A stretch of DNA of 64,000 nt from a candidate division CSSED10-310 bacterium. GTDB lineage: Bacteria > CSSED10-310. The stretch's first letter is position 1. Every line of letters begins with the position of its first letter. Of this stretch, positions 35,399 through 45,655 are shown one piece after another. The position numbers and the translations under genes were made by a program. The stretch is taken from assembly GCA_016931515.1 (NCBI GenBank), contig JAFGEQ010000012.1:1-64000 (forward strand), in the 5' to 3' direction. Below the pieces are notes generated by a model. The model was not told the origin of the DNA. It did no database searches and saw only the letters and a list, made by a program, of their open reading frames with translations.

Positions 35399-36781
35399 TT
35401 AAAACAACACTCTCTCCTTCAAATATCCCACAAGCTCATCGATCGGACACCTGATCTGCTCCATGGTATCCCGATCCCGGACAGTTACCGTTTCCTTCTG
35501 CTCAGGATGTTCACCAGCGCCTATTGTGTCGAAATCGATCGTCACACAATACGGTGTTCCAAGCTCATCCTGGTATCGGTATCGTTTGCCGATGTTTCCC
35601 CGATCATCCCACTGGACCCGGAAATGAGGTTGGAGCAATCCGAATACACGCTCTGCTTTGTCCACCAGTTCCGGACGGTTTCTCAGAAGAGGAAAGACCG
35701 CCACCGTAACCGGTGCTATACGCGGATGGAAGCGGAACACCGTTCGAACATCCTGGTTCCCTTTTGAATCGGTTAAAATTTCTTCGCGGTACGCATCGCA
35801 GAGAATGGCCAGGACAGTGCGGTCGAGCCCGGCTGACGGTTCAATGACATAGGGATGATAACGTTCATTCGTTTCGGTATCGAAATACAGCGAAATTTTC
35901 TTTGAATGCTCCGCATGCTGACGAAGATCATAATCCGTTCGAAAGGCTATCCCTTCCAATTCCTGTACCCCGAATGGGAAATCAAACATGATATCGACGC
36001 ATGATTTTGCGTAATGTGCCAACTTATCCTGTGGATGCCATTCGACTGACAGATTGTCACGGACGATTCCCATCTGGACATACCAGTTCAGGCGTTTTTC
36101 CAACCACCAGTGATGCCAGACATCCTCTGTCCCGGGTTTAATGAAAAATTCCATTTCCATCTGTTCAAATTCGCGTGACCGAAATATAAAATTCCTCGGG
36201 TTAATTTCATTTCGAAATGCCTTTCCGATCTGAGCGATTCCGAAAGGGACCTTCGTACGTGTTACTGTCAACACATTCTGATATTGGACGAATATCGCCT
36301 GGGCTGTTTCGGGTCTCAGGTAAGCGATGGAACTACCGTCTTCAACCGGTCCAACATTGGTTTTGAACATCAGATTAAAGTCACGGACTTCGGTATAGTC
36401 ATGATCCCCACCTTCCGGACACTTCGTATCAGGAAGCAGGTCGGCACGGAAACGTTGCTTGCACTTCCTGCAATCAACCATCGGATCTGAGAATGATGTC
36501 GTGTGTCCGGAAGCCTCCCATACCTTGTTGCTCATGATGATGGATGCATCGAGTCCTACGATATCAAATTTCTCACCATCCGGACCTTTATGTCCATTTC
36601 TGACCAAAGTATCCCACCAGTAATCCCTGATGTTTCGCTTTAACTGAGCACCTGCCGGTCCGAAATCCCAGAAACCATTGATACCCCCATATATTTCAGA
36701 TGATGGAAAGATAAAACCGCGTCGTTTACATGCCGCGGTTATTTTGTCGAGAAGTGATTGCTGCTTTGTCGGTTTGCTCAT
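35399..36781 (-). CDS. glyS: Glycyl-tRNA synthetase, homodimeric (GlyQS type)
   Basis: 460 residues of a class II synthetase: motif 1 region near SSEIYGGINGFWDFGPAG, motif 2 FRNEINPRNFIFRSREF with its Arg, and motif 3 AGLDRTVLAIL. A CxxC pair (CRKC) and a third Cys in KCPEG form a partial zinc-type insertion. C-terminal anticodon-binding domain from about 360. It charges tRNA-Gly with glycine. This is the alpha2 type, not the alpha2-beta2 type of many Proteobacteria, a useful taxonomic hint. No T-box leader was found. Confidence 0.96.
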   Translation of the reverse strand: MSKPTKQQSLLDKITAACKRRGFIFPSSEIYGGINGFWDFGPAGAQLKRNIRDYWWDTLVRNGHKGPDGEKFDIVGLDASIIMSNKVWEASGHTTSFSDPMVDCRKCKQRFRADLLPDTKCPEGGDHDYTEVRDFNLMFKTNVGPVEDGSSIAYLRPETAQAIFVQYQNVLTVTRTKVPFGIAQIGKAFRNEINPRNFIFRSREFEQMEMEFFIKPGTEDVWHHWWLEKRLNWYVQMGIVRDNLSVEWHPQDKLAHYAKSCVDIMFDFPFGVQELEGIAFRTDYDLRQHAEHSKKISLYFDTETNERYHPYVIEPSAGLDRTVLAILCDAYREEILTDSKGNQDVRTVFRFHPRIAPVTVAVFPLLRNRPELVDKAERVFGLLQPHFRVQWDDRGNIGKRYRYQDELGTPYCVTIDFDTIGAGEHPEQKETVTVRDRDTMEQIRCPIDELVGYLKERVLF

Positions 36782-37022
36782 CCGGAGTCCCTTTCCTGCT
36801 TCATGTTCAGATTAATCGTTGATCGATGGAAGATCTTACAACACGGTCATTCGAATGAATATTTATCGGAAAGTCATTCCAAGTGCAACATCGCCCGAAG
36901 TTGAGAAAGTCTGTTTCAGTCACGGGTGTATCTTGTTAGAATAAAGGCTGATCAGGATGCAACCGAGAAACAAGGGCGTTTTGCGTACCGCAACAAAAAG
37001 TATCAATCCTTAAGGAAAGGTG

Positions 37023-37038
37023 GTGCATCACGATGCAC
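37023..37038 (+). promoter_or_regulatory. Hairpin covering the start codon of the 37033 gene
   Basis: GTGCAT (37023-37028) and ATGCAC (37033-37038) pair around the tetraloop CACG. The start codon is the first three bases of the right arm, and the AGGTGG ribosome site adjoins the left arm. Folding would hide the start codon. A six-base stem is short, so it may be chance. Confidence 0.25.
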
Positions 37039-37572
37039 GACGGATTCCGTTTCAGGAAAATAGTCAGACAACGTTTGGCTGAAGAGAGGGAACTGCACCC
37101 GTATGCCCGGATACAGGATTATTATAAACTCCTGTATCAATCTGCATTCGGAATGGAGCATCTGGTTCAGGACTGGAATCAATTTTCTCTGTTTTTGAAT
37201 CATGAGATGAGTTCCGCAGATCCAGATGTATCGATACCATTGATAAAAGACATAACGATTTTTCATCCTGTCGCCAGGATTAATCTGGCGGCTGCCGCTG
37301 CAAGCGGCATTACCGTGGACACGATCACCCGGATGTGCGTAGAATCCATGCGAAGCTTCAAACCACTCACCCCATCGGTTTTTACCACTTTGCTGGCTGA
37401 TTTTCTAACGATAATGATTAATGATCCTTTCTCATTTACTGTAGAACAGGTCAACACTTTTAGGTCGACGATCTCTGATAACATCTTCAGAGCTGTTCAT
37501 CATTCGGATATTTATCGCTCTTTGTATTCGCCGCATTACCGTCTTGTCGACCCGGGAACGGTCGACAAATAG
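37033..37572 (+). CDS. Unknown 179-aa protein, first gene of the YgfK/SsnA operon
   Basis: 179 residues, soluble, mostly helical by composition, with the stretches YYKLLYQSAFGMEHLV, VARINLAAAAASG and a terminal SPHYRLVDP. I recall no function for this pattern. AAAGGTGG precedes the ATG. It is followed after 39 bases by ygfK on the same strand. The 251-base region upstream, divergent from glyS, shows no other gene and presumably holds the operon promoter. Confidence 0.8.
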   Translation: MHDGFRFRKIVRQRLAEERELHPYARIQDYYKLLYQSAFGMEHLVQDWNQFSLFLNHEMSSADPDVSIPLIKDITIFHPVARINLAAAAASGITVDTITRMCVESMRSFKPLTPSVFTTLLADFLTIMINDPFSFTVEQVNTFRSTISDNIFRAVHHSDIYRSLYSPHYRLVDPGTVDK

Positions 37573-37611
37573 CAGTTCGACGTTATACACTACCGGTCAG
37601 GAGGCTTTAAA

Positions 37612-40600
37612 ATGACCGAGCATTTGAAACTCATGCCGTTTCCAGATCTTTTTAAATGGATCAAAGCTGAATATTCAAGTCGTCAAAGCATTTTCAGCAT
37701 TCCTTCGCAATGGTTTTATCGACCGGCAAAAACATCAATCTGCTCATCAGAACTTTATGGCCGGATGCTGTCAACACCAATCGGTCCTGCGGCCGGCCCG
37801 CACACTCAATTGGCTCAAAACATCATCAGTGCATGGCTTTGCGGTGCCCGGTACATCGAACTCAAGACGGTTCAAATTCTTGACCAACTGGTTATTCCCC
37901 GCCCTTGCATTGATATGACGGATGAAGGCTACAATGTGGAGTGGTCCCAGGAACTCCGCCTGGCTGAATCAACGGAAGTTTACATCCATGCATGGGTTCT
38001 CATCCACCTCCTTCCAAAACTGCTCGATCTGCCACTTGACAGCTGCCAAACGATCTTTAACATCAGCGTCGGATATAACCTGGAAGGTTTACAGAGTGAG
38101 CCCATGCGCAGGTTTATCAACACAATGAAAGATGCATCGGCGCAGATTGATCAGATACGCCATTGGTTGCGGAACTATTTCCCGGAATATGCCGATATCC
38201 AGATTCCATCTCAGATCAGCAACAATGTGACCCTCTCAACGATGCATGGCTGTCCGCCCAGTGAGATTCAACGGATAGCGGAGTATCTGATGCGCGACTG
38301 CGGCTTGCATACACTGGTCAAGCTGAATCCGACACTACTCGGCAAGGAAAGGGTGCTTGGTATATTAAGGGATTCTCTCGGATATTCTTATATTGACATT
38401 CCTGATTCGGTGTTCGATGCAGATCCTTCGTGGGATCACGCTCTTGAGATGATCAGGGATCTTCTCCAGGTCGCTGATGAAACGGGCAGGCATTTCGGAC
38501 TTAAACTCAGCAACACGCTGGCGATGAGTAATCATTTAGGTCGTTTGCCGGGCGATGAAATGTATATGTCCGGTCGGGCTCTCTTCCCGGTCACTGTCAA
38601 TTTGTTTGCCCGATTGCAGGACACATTCGACAACACGCTGAACATTTCTTATTCAGCAGGGGCTGATGAGATGAACCTGACGGATATCATTGCCGCCGGT
38701 GCCAATACCGTCACAGTGGCTTCAGATTTACTGAAACCGGGAGGTTATGGACGGCTCAGGGCTTCGCTCGCGAGACTGGAAACGGCCGTTCTGAATTCGG
38801 GAGCCGGGTCGCTGAAAGAATTTCAGGAGGGATCTCTGGAAAAACTGAAACATCTTGCCGATGACGCTCCGGAGAACCCAAGATATGCACGGAGTTGGTT
38901 TCAACACGGATTGCCGAAACTCACCTCGGCCCTGCCTCGCCTTGATTGCATTCAAGCGCCTTGCACGATGACTTGTCCAGCTGAACAGAATCCTCCCGCA
39001 TATATCCGAAAAATAGTGAACGGAGACCTTGACGCCGGCTTATTTTCCATTATGCGCCAGAATCCACTTCCCGGCATGACGGGCTATGTCTGCCCGCATA
39101 CATGCCAGGAAAAATGTACCCGCAACGCCTACGATCAACCGGTTGCTATCCGTCATCTTAAGCGATACATCCGGGATAACGCCGCTCCATTATCGCAAAT
39201 TTCCGGCAAAAAAGAATCGCGTGTAGCCATAGTGGGTTCAGGACCAGCCGGTCTGTCTGCAGCCGCCTTTCTGGCGGAGGAAGGCGTGTTTTCAACCATT
39301 TTTGAAGCCTCCGCCGTTGCCGGTGGAATTCCTCGTCTTGCACCCGAATTCAGAATCCCGGAGGAGGTCGTTAAATCCGATGTCGAGCGGATCAAAGGGC
39401 TGGGCGTTGAAATCAAGTTGAATCACGCTGTTGAGATGGATCCGGAGGAATTGTTGCGACAGGGATTTGATGCCGTGTTCCTGGCCCCCGGATTTCAGAA
39501 GGATATTTTTCCCGACATACCGGGTGGCCAGGGTGCCGGAGTGATCGGTGTTCTGGAGTTTTTGGCTTTCGCAAAACAGGGTGAGTGCTGGGATCACGCA
39601 CGAGATATTGTTGTGATAGGGGGTGGTAATGCCGCGATGGATGCCGCCCGAACCGCAGCAAGGCTGACAGGACATCCCGTGACTGTTCTGTACCGCCGTA
39701 CACGAGGTGAAATGCCTGCCTGGGACGAAGAAATATCAGGACTTTTCGAGGAGAACAACACGTTAATCGAGCTTGTTTCGCCGGTATCTGTCAACAGGGA
39801 AGACGGTTTCCCGATTTCGGTTACATGTATTCGCAATGAACTCGGAGATCCCGGATCAGATGGCCGAAGACGCCCGATCCCGATTCCCGGCACTGAATTT
39901 GATGTTCCTGCTGATCTTGTGATCATGGCAATTGGTCAAAAACCCGATTACCCGGCTTTAAGCTGTGTAACAGGGGGAGGACGCGGTCAAATCCATGTTG
40001 AAAATGCAACCGGGGCAACAATCGTTCAATCCGTGTATGCCGGTGGTGACGCTGTAAGAGGGCCATCGTCAATTATTGAAGCTATTGCCGATGGGCATCG
40101 GGCTGCCCGGGCTATACTTATAGAGCTGGCACAAGACTCGAAAACCATGGTTACCGCTTCCCGAAACAAGATATCTGACATGGATGCACTCCTGCGAGCC
40201 AGAATCCACCGTTCACCGGCGGAGGTGCCCGAGCAGTTGGCTCCTGATCAACGCGGCGGATTCGATGTGATCGAACAGACGTATACACAGGAACAAGCCA
40301 TAGCGGAAGCAGGCCGATGCCTTCAATGCGATCTCATCTGCGATCGCTGTGTGGATGTATGTCCAAATCGAGCGAATGTTCCCATCGAAATCGATCCGGC
40401 TGTTGTCAGGATTCCTTCGATTCGAATCGTGAACAACAGGGCGGAATTTACCCATGACACGACTGTAGTAGTGTCACAGAACCGCCAGATCATACATATC
40501 GATGACTGGTGCAACGCTTGTGGCAACTGCTCTACGTTCTGCACTCACAGCGGTGAACCATTTAAGGAGAAGATTCAATTTTTCATTGACGAGCATGCAT

Positions 40601-40869
40601 TTGAATCGGCGATGGAGGATGCCTGGTTTGCCCGATGCGGCGCAATCAGGAGAAGGCTCGCTGGAAAACAGTATTCTTTGTCGCTGGATAAGGGTGAATT
40701 TGTCTGCCTTATTGATGGGATTTCGGTTCGGATAACACCGGCTTTTCAGGTGATATCAGTTGTTGCAGATCAGGATACGTCAGACCCGATTTCACTGGCG
40801 CCCGTGGTTGAAATGATGCTCCTTTGGAAACCATTGAAAGATCATCCGCTTTTTACTGAATCTTTATAG
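37612..40869 (+). CDS. ygfK: YgfK-like flavin/Fe-S oxidoreductase (putative selenate reductase subunit)
   Basis: 1085 residues. N-terminal part (about 1-430) resembles a dihydroorotate dehydrogenase-like barrel (STPIGPAAGPH, CPPSEIQRI). Then a GltD-like module: Cys-rich segment (CIQAPCTMTCP ... CPHTCQEKC), FAD site VGSGPAGLSAAAFL (about 540) and NAD(P) site VIGGGNAAMDAA (about 666). C-terminal 4Fe-4S motifs CLQCDLICDRCVDVCP (about 902) and CNACGNCSTFC (about 965). The family is annotated as selenate reductase or purine-linked oxidoreductase and travels with SsnA and selenium-dependent Mo hydroxylases. Its true reaction is unsettled. It is full length and cytoplasmic. Confidence 0.92.
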   Translation: MTEHLKLMPFPDLFKWIKAEYSSRQSIFSIPSQWFYRPAKTSICSSELYGRMLSTPIGPAAGPHTQLAQNIISAWLCGARYIELKTVQILDQLVIPRPCIDMTDEGYNVEWSQELRLAESTEVYIHAWVLIHLLPKLLDLPLDSCQTIFNISVGYNLEGLQSEPMRRFINTMKDASAQIDQIRHWLRNYFPEYADIQIPSQISNNVTLSTMHGCPPSEIQRIAEYLMRDCGLHTLVKLNPTLLGKERVLGILRDSLGYSYIDIPDSVFDADPSWDHALEMIRDLLQVADETGRHFGLKLSNTLAMSNHLGRLPGDEMYMSGRALFPVTVNLFARLQDTFDNTLNISYSAGADEMNLTDIIAAGANTVTVASDLLKPGGYGRLRASLARLETAVLNSGAGSLKEFQEGSLEKLKHLADDAPENPRYARSWFQHGLPKLTSALPRLDCIQAPCTMTCPAEQNPPAYIRKIVNGDLDAGLFSIMRQNPLPGMTGYVCPHTCQEKCTRNAYDQPVAIRHLKRYIRDNAAPLSQISGKKESRVAIVGSGPAGLSAAAFLAEEGVFSTIFEASAVAGGIPRLAPEFRIPEEVVKSDVERIKGLGVEIKLNHAVEMDPEELLRQGFDAVFLAPGFQKDIFPDIPGGQGAGVIGVLEFLAFAKQGECWDHARDIVVIGGGNAAMDAARTAARLTGHPVTVLYRRTRGEMPAWDEEISGLFEENNTLIELVSPVSVNREDGFPISVTCIRNELGDPGSDGRRRPIPIPGTEFDVPADLVIMAIGQKPDYPALSCVTGGGRGQIHVENATGATIVQSVYAGGDAVRGPSSIIEAIADGHRAARAILIELAQDSKTMVTASRNKISDMDALLRARIHRSPAEVPEQLAPDQRGGFDVIEQTYTQEQAIAEAGRCLQCDLICDRCVDVCPNRANVPIEIDPAVVRIPSIRIVNNRAEFTHDTTVVVSQNRQIIHIDDWCNACGNCSTFCTHSGEPFKEKIQFFIDEHAFESAMEDAWFARCGAIRRRLAGKQYSLSLDKGEFVCLIDGISVRITPAFQVISVVADQDTSDPISLAPVVEMMLLWKPLKDHPLFTESL

Positions 40870-40894
40870 TGGATGGGATAACGAGGATTATGCC

Positions 40895-42247
40895 ATGATC
40901 ATTGCTAATGGACGGATTGTAACACTGAATCAAACGAATTCGATTATCGAGAATGGAGCTGTCCGGATTGACGGTGACAGGATATCGGATGTCGATTCAT
41001 CCGACCTTATCCGGACCCGATATCCCGAGGATCCCGTCATCGATGCGGAGAACATGCTTATAATGCCAGGCAATATCTGTGGTCATACTCATTTTTATGG
41101 AGCATTTGCCCGTGGTTTGGGGATACCCGGATCTCCACCCGCTCATTTTGTTGAGATTCTGCAGAAGTTATGGTGGAACCTCGATATTGCCCTGACGCCT
41201 GAAGCTGTGAAGTATAGCGCCATGGTGTGTCTGATCGATGCCATTCGCCACGGAACGACAACTTTATTCGATCATCACGCAAGCCCATCCTGCATTGACG
41301 GATCTCTCGATATTATCGAAAAAGCAGTCCGGGAATGCGGCCTCAGAGCCTGCTTATGTTATGAAGTAACCGATCGGAACGGCATTGATGAGGCAGACGC
41401 AGGCATACGGGAAAACATTCGATTCATGCGTAAATGCCGGACAAATCCGGACCCGGTGATTGCAGCCACATTCGGGATGCACGCCTCCCTGACCTTGTCG
41501 GATGACACTCTCGAACGCTGCCTGGCTGAACTCGAGCCACTGAACTCCGGTATTCATATTCATGCTGCCGAGGGTATCGCGGACCAGTTAGACTGTCTTA
41601 AGAAACACGGTGTTCGAGTCATCAACCGTTTAATGAATCATCGACTGCTGGGCAACAAATCGATCCTGGCTCATTGCGTGCATGTGAATGATGAAGAAAT
41701 GAACATCCTGTCATCAACCGGTACCCGGGTGACTCACCAACCCCGTTCAAACATGAACAACGCAGTGGGAACAGCGCCTGTGGACAGGATGCTGGAGAAG
41801 GGCATCGCAGTATCAATGGGTAATGACGGCTTCGGTAATAGCATGTGGGAAGAATGGAAAACGGCGTATCTGGTTCACAAATTGGTCAGGCAAGATCCGA
41901 GAGTGGTTCAGGGATTCGATATTCTAAAACTGGGAGTTTCTAACAATGCGGCTCTTGCGGCTGAATTTTGGCCTGAAATAGTTATCGGAACGATTGAGCC
42001 GGGAGCAGCTGCCGATTTGGTGCTGGTAGATTACAAGTCTTTCACACCGCTACATTCAGGTAATCTGCCCTGGCACATTCTGTTCGGTTTTGAAAATGAC
42101 ATGATTCACAGCACGATGGCACAGGGAAAGTGGTTAATGAAAAACAGAATCCTGACCAGTCTGGATGAGGAACGAATTCTGAACGAGGCATTTCGGGCGG
42201 CATCTGTTGTCTGGAAACGTTTTAACGAGATGGGTGAGAACTCATGA
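40895..42247 (+). CDS. ssnA: SsnA-like amidohydrolase/chlorohydrolase
   Basis: 450 residues of the amidohydrolase superfamily: GHTHFYGAF (first metal pair), a His in IHIHAAEG, LAHCVHVND and SMGNDGFGNSMWEEWK with the catalytic Asp. Close to guanine deaminases and to SsnA, known beside ygfK in enterics and clostridia, so a purine or related heterocycle is the likely substrate. It lies 25 bases after ygfK, and its stop overlaps the next start as ATGA. Confidence 0.92.
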   Translation: MIIANGRIVTLNQTNSIIENGAVRIDGDRISDVDSSDLIRTRYPEDPVIDAENMLIMPGNICGHTHFYGAFARGLGIPGSPPAHFVEILQKLWWNLDIALTPEAVKYSAMVCLIDAIRHGTTTLFDHHASPSCIDGSLDIIEKAVRECGLRACLCYEVTDRNGIDEADAGIRENIRFMRKCRTNPDPVIAATFGMHASLTLSDDTLERCLAELEPLNSGIHIHAAEGIADQLDCLKKHGVRVINRLMNHRLLGNKSILAHCVHVNDEEMNILSSTGTRVTHQPRSNMNNAVGTAPVDRMLEKGIAVSMGNDGFGNSMWEEWKTAYLVHKLVRQDPRVVQGFDILKLGVSNNAALAAEFWPEIVIGTIEPGAAADLVLVDYKSFTPLHSGNLPWHILFGFENDMIHSTMAQGKWLMKNRILTSLDEERILNEAFRAASVVWKRFNEMGENS

Positions 42248-45200
42248 GCTTCAGACCCGATCAATTCGATCTTATTCGCATCCGTCGCGCAGCCCTGGAT
42301 CGATATTCTCTCCATTCTGTTTTCCATCATAGACTCTCGGATTCTCCTGAGCATCGAATGCACTGGGCTCATAGCGCCGCTTTGAACATAAATACAGTTA
42401 GGGCTGCCGGCAACGACGGTGCTCCTCCTGTTGCCGCGGGAAGACTGCATGCAGTGACTCTTTTATCCGAAGCATATCTCCGTTTAATGACATCATATGA
42501 AGACACTGTCAAACCTGACTTTATTCCCGCGACCATTACCGGTGTTATTGAAACGATCGGCACAGACCGATTCAATCGTGTCTGTTCGATTTTTCTCGAT
42601 GAATTTCCAACTGGTCGCCTTCACAGGCATGTTATTGGAGCGCCGGATTACCTGGAGTGCCCCATCGACGGTTCAACCAACGCTTCGATGTCTTTTCAAT
42701 CAATGATCGTGACATGGTTGCATTCCCGGAACCCTGCGCTGGTGGGATATGAAGACTTGTTTCGAATGAGCGATATTGCCTCGCATTCTCCGTGGGAGCA
42801 GTGGATCGGAGAAGTGGATCGTCAATGGAAATCATTTCCGCCCTTTGGGCGCGATGGGGAATCGTTAATGGCCATACTACTCGCGCCGATGCTCATGGCT
42901 CCGGACAGTATCGATGACCAACTTCGATATATTGCGGAACACTGGCGAGAGATTCTGGGAGAATTTGCACATTATTTACTCCGAGGTGCTGACACGATTC
43001 GGGAGGAGAACAAACCGGCGTTTGCCGGACCCGGGCCGGCAATTGCGCCAATATTTATAGGTACCGAGTCAGAACCCGAGGCATACAGTGATGATATTGA
43101 CTGGATGCCTTCGGTGGTGCTGCTGGCGAAAAACACGTATGTCTGGCTGGAGCAGCTTACGAGGGAATTCGGATTCCCGATTGATCGTCTTGACAGGATA
43201 CCGGATGATGCCTTGTTTCAACTGGCTCGCAGAGGTTTTACCGGATTGTGGCTAATCGGTTTATGGGCACGAAGTCCAGCATCCAGGCGAATCAAGCAGA
43301 TGTGCGGCAACCCGGAAGCTGTCGCCTCCGCTTATTCGATCTACGATTATCGGATATCGGATGACCTGGGTGGGGAAGACGCATTTCGAATTTTAAAAGA
43401 CAAAGCGGCAACATATGGGATCAAGCTTGCGGGTGACATGGTACCCAACCATATGGGTATTGATTCCTGGTGGGTCTGCGAGCATCCCGATTGGTTTATC
43501 TCCACGGATAACTGCCCATATCCACAATACTCATTCAATGGCGTGAACCTTTCCTCCGATTCACGTTCTTCAATTTTTCTTGAAGATCACTATTTCTCCC
43601 GTTCGGATGCAGCAGTCGTCTTCAAATATATCGACAACGGGAGTGGCCGAACACGGTTTATTTACCACGGAAATGACGGGACGGGTCTCCCATGGAATGA
43701 TACCGCTCAACTTGATTTTTTACGGCAGGATGTCAGAGACCAGGTTGTAAAGACGATTGTTGATGTAGCGAAAAAATTCCCGATCATCCGGTTCGATGCC
43801 GCCATGACTCTTGCAAAAAAACACTTTCATCGTCTCTGGTATCCGGAACCCGGAGAAGGTGGAGATATCGCATCCCGTAGTTGGTTTGGACTCAGCAGGC
43901 AGGACTTTGATGAACGAATGCCGGTTGAATTCTGGCGGGAGGTCGTTGAGCAGGTTGCACAACAGGTCCCGGATACGTTATTGCTGGCTGAAGCGTTCTG
44001 GTTGATGGAGGGTTATTTTGTTAGGACGCTTGGGATGCACCGGGTATATAACAGTGCATTCATGAACATGTTGAGTCGCGAGGACAATCAGCAATATCGC
44101 GATGTCATTAAGAACACGATTGAGTTCGATCCTGAAATTCTGAAACGTTATGTTAATTTCATGAATAATCCGGATGAAGAACCGGCGGTTGTGCAATTCG
44201 GAAAGGGAGATAAGTATTTTGGTGTATGCGCCATGATGTGCACGCTTCCGGGATTACCAATGTTTGGACACGGTCAGTTCGAGGGATACACGGAAAAATA
44301 TGGAATGGAATATCGGCGTTCGTACTGGAACGAAACACCCGACATCGGTCTGATCTCACATCACGAACGAATTATCACTCCACTTTTGAAACACCGCCGA
44401 TTATTCTCCGGCGCCGCTTTCTTTCGATTATTTGATTTTGTTTCTCCGGATCTCACAGTCAATGAAAATGTCTTCGCTTACTCGAATCAATACGAAGGGC
44501 AGCATGTGCTTTTTATTTTTAACAATTCTTCCCACCCGGCTGATGGATCCTTACGGATGTCCGCTGCCTGGAGACAAAAAATAAATTCCGATGAAGGTGA
44601 ATTATACCGGATATCTTTATCTGAAGCCTTGCCAATCAGTGGCCGACCGGACAAATTCGTCTTGTTATTCGATTTGATTCAGAGGAAGTGGCGGATCAGA
44701 CGGAGCAGTCTATTGACGGATCATGGATTCAGCTTTCAGCTGAGTGCATATCAGTGCCATGCATTCGTTGATATTCAGGAGGTGGATGAGACGACCGACC
44801 GAAAGTATGAGACGATCGAGCATTATCTCCAGGGTGGTTCGACAGCCAGTATCGAGGATACCTGGCTTGACCTGAAGATGATTCAGTACCACCAGGCAAT
44901 ACAGCGATTGTCGGAGACAACCGTGCTTGAAACAATCGATCGCATGACGCAGGCATCTATCGATCCTATGGAGAATGATATAATCATTGATTTTGATGAA
45001 CTCGAAAAGCTGATATCAGGTCCAGCCGATGATCTGGCAACTGCATTCTCGTCGATCGGACCGGTATTGCCGGCATCGTTGATTATTAACGAACTGCTGG
45101 ATCAATTCGAACACCATTTGATTCGAATACTCGACTATCGGAAAGTGTTCTCTGATTACAGCCGTATTGCCTTGATTTGGAACGGTCTGATCAACAAAAC

Positions 45201-45594
45201 GATATGCGAACTTCAAATCCTTCGCCAGATTGATCCCGGTCTCAATGTCCGGATATGGCGATTACTTGAAAGATCGCTATTGGCCTACAATATCGAGGAT
45301 CGTATTGCAGGAGCTGCCGCACGGATAACTGATTGTCTCGTCAACATTTCCTGCAGCAAAACAGACCTCGATCCGGACGATTTTCTGCGATCTGAGGACG
45401 TGAGGAACTGGATACAGGTAAATCGCTACCGTGATACAGATTATTTTAACCGTGAATCGTTTGAGGAGTTGCTGGAATGGTGCAGACTTTGGAGTGTTTT
45501 ACCGTCTGATACACTGCTCTGGCTGTCGATCGAAGCAAGACGTCTCGGTTACCGGTATAAAGAATTCCTTGACGCCCGCATATCCAATAAATAA
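42244..45594 (+). CDS. Large GH13 (alpha-amylase family) protein
   Basis: 1116 residues. The GH13 barrel lies around residues 310-720 with region I DMVPNHMG (about 397), region II FDAAM with the nucleophile (about 517), region III LLAEAFW with the acid/base Glu (about 580) and region IV around NNPDEEP (about 640). The N-terminal 300 and C-terminal 350 residues show no domain I recognise. No signal peptide, so it is cytoplasmic: storage polysaccharide or maltodextrin rather than extracellular starch. Translational coupling (ATGA) to ssnA is unexpected for a glycosidase. Confidence 0.88.
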   Translation: MSFRPDQFDLIRIRRAALDRYSLHSVFHHRLSDSPEHRMHWAHSAALNINTVRAAGNDGAPPVAAGRLHAVTLLSEAYLRLMTSYEDTVKPDFIPATITGVIETIGTDRFNRVCSIFLDEFPTGRLHRHVIGAPDYLECPIDGSTNASMSFQSMIVTWLHSRNPALVGYEDLFRMSDIASHSPWEQWIGEVDRQWKSFPPFGRDGESLMAILLAPMLMAPDSIDDQLRYIAEHWREILGEFAHYLLRGADTIREENKPAFAGPGPAIAPIFIGTESEPEAYSDDIDWMPSVVLLAKNTYVWLEQLTREFGFPIDRLDRIPDDALFQLARRGFTGLWLIGLWARSPASRRIKQMCGNPEAVASAYSIYDYRISDDLGGEDAFRILKDKAATYGIKLAGDMVPNHMGIDSWWVCEHPDWFISTDNCPYPQYSFNGVNLSSDSRSSIFLEDHYFSRSDAAVVFKYIDNGSGRTRFIYHGNDGTGLPWNDTAQLDFLRQDVRDQVVKTIVDVAKKFPIIRFDAAMTLAKKHFHRLWYPEPGEGGDIASRSWFGLSRQDFDERMPVEFWREVVEQVAQQVPDTLLLAEAFWLMEGYFVRTLGMHRVYNSAFMNMLSREDNQQYRDVIKNTIEFDPEILKRYVNFMNNPDEEPAVVQFGKGDKYFGVCAMMCTLPGLPMFGHGQFEGYTEKYGMEYRRSYWNETPDIGLISHHERIITPLLKHRRLFSGAAFFRLFDFVSPDLTVNENVFAYSNQYEGQHVLFIFNNSSHPADGSLRMSAAWRQKINSDEGELYRISLSEALPISGRPDKFVLLFDLIQRKWRIRRSSLLTDHGFSFQLSAYQCHAFVDIQEVDETTDRKYETIEHYLQGGSTASIEDTWLDLKMIQYHQAIQRLSETTVLETIDRMTQASIDPMENDIIIDFDELEKLISGPADDLATAFSSIGPVLPASLIINELLDQFEHHLIRILDYRKVFSDYSRIALIWNGLINKTICELQILRQIDPGLNVRIWRLLERSLLAYNIEDRIAGAAARITDCLVNISCSKTDLDPDDFLRSEDVRNWIQVNRYRDTDYFNRESFEELLEWCRLWSVLPSDTLLWLSIEARRLGYRYKEFLDARISNK

Positions 45595-45655
45595 TGTAGC
45601 TGCTTTCAGGCGTCGATTCCTGATTCGGCAACATCACTCTGAAGGAGGTATTATA

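Noticed and set aside
36990-37035. T-box-like AGGTGG motif near the 37033 start
   Set aside because: The stretch serves as ribosome binding site; there is no specifier stem, terminator or full T-box sequence, and the gene is not an amino-acid gene.
45431-45655. N-terminal extension of the PepD-like dipeptidase
   Set aside because: It overlaps the GH13 coding region, has no family similarity, and AAGGAGG directly precedes the ATG at 45656.
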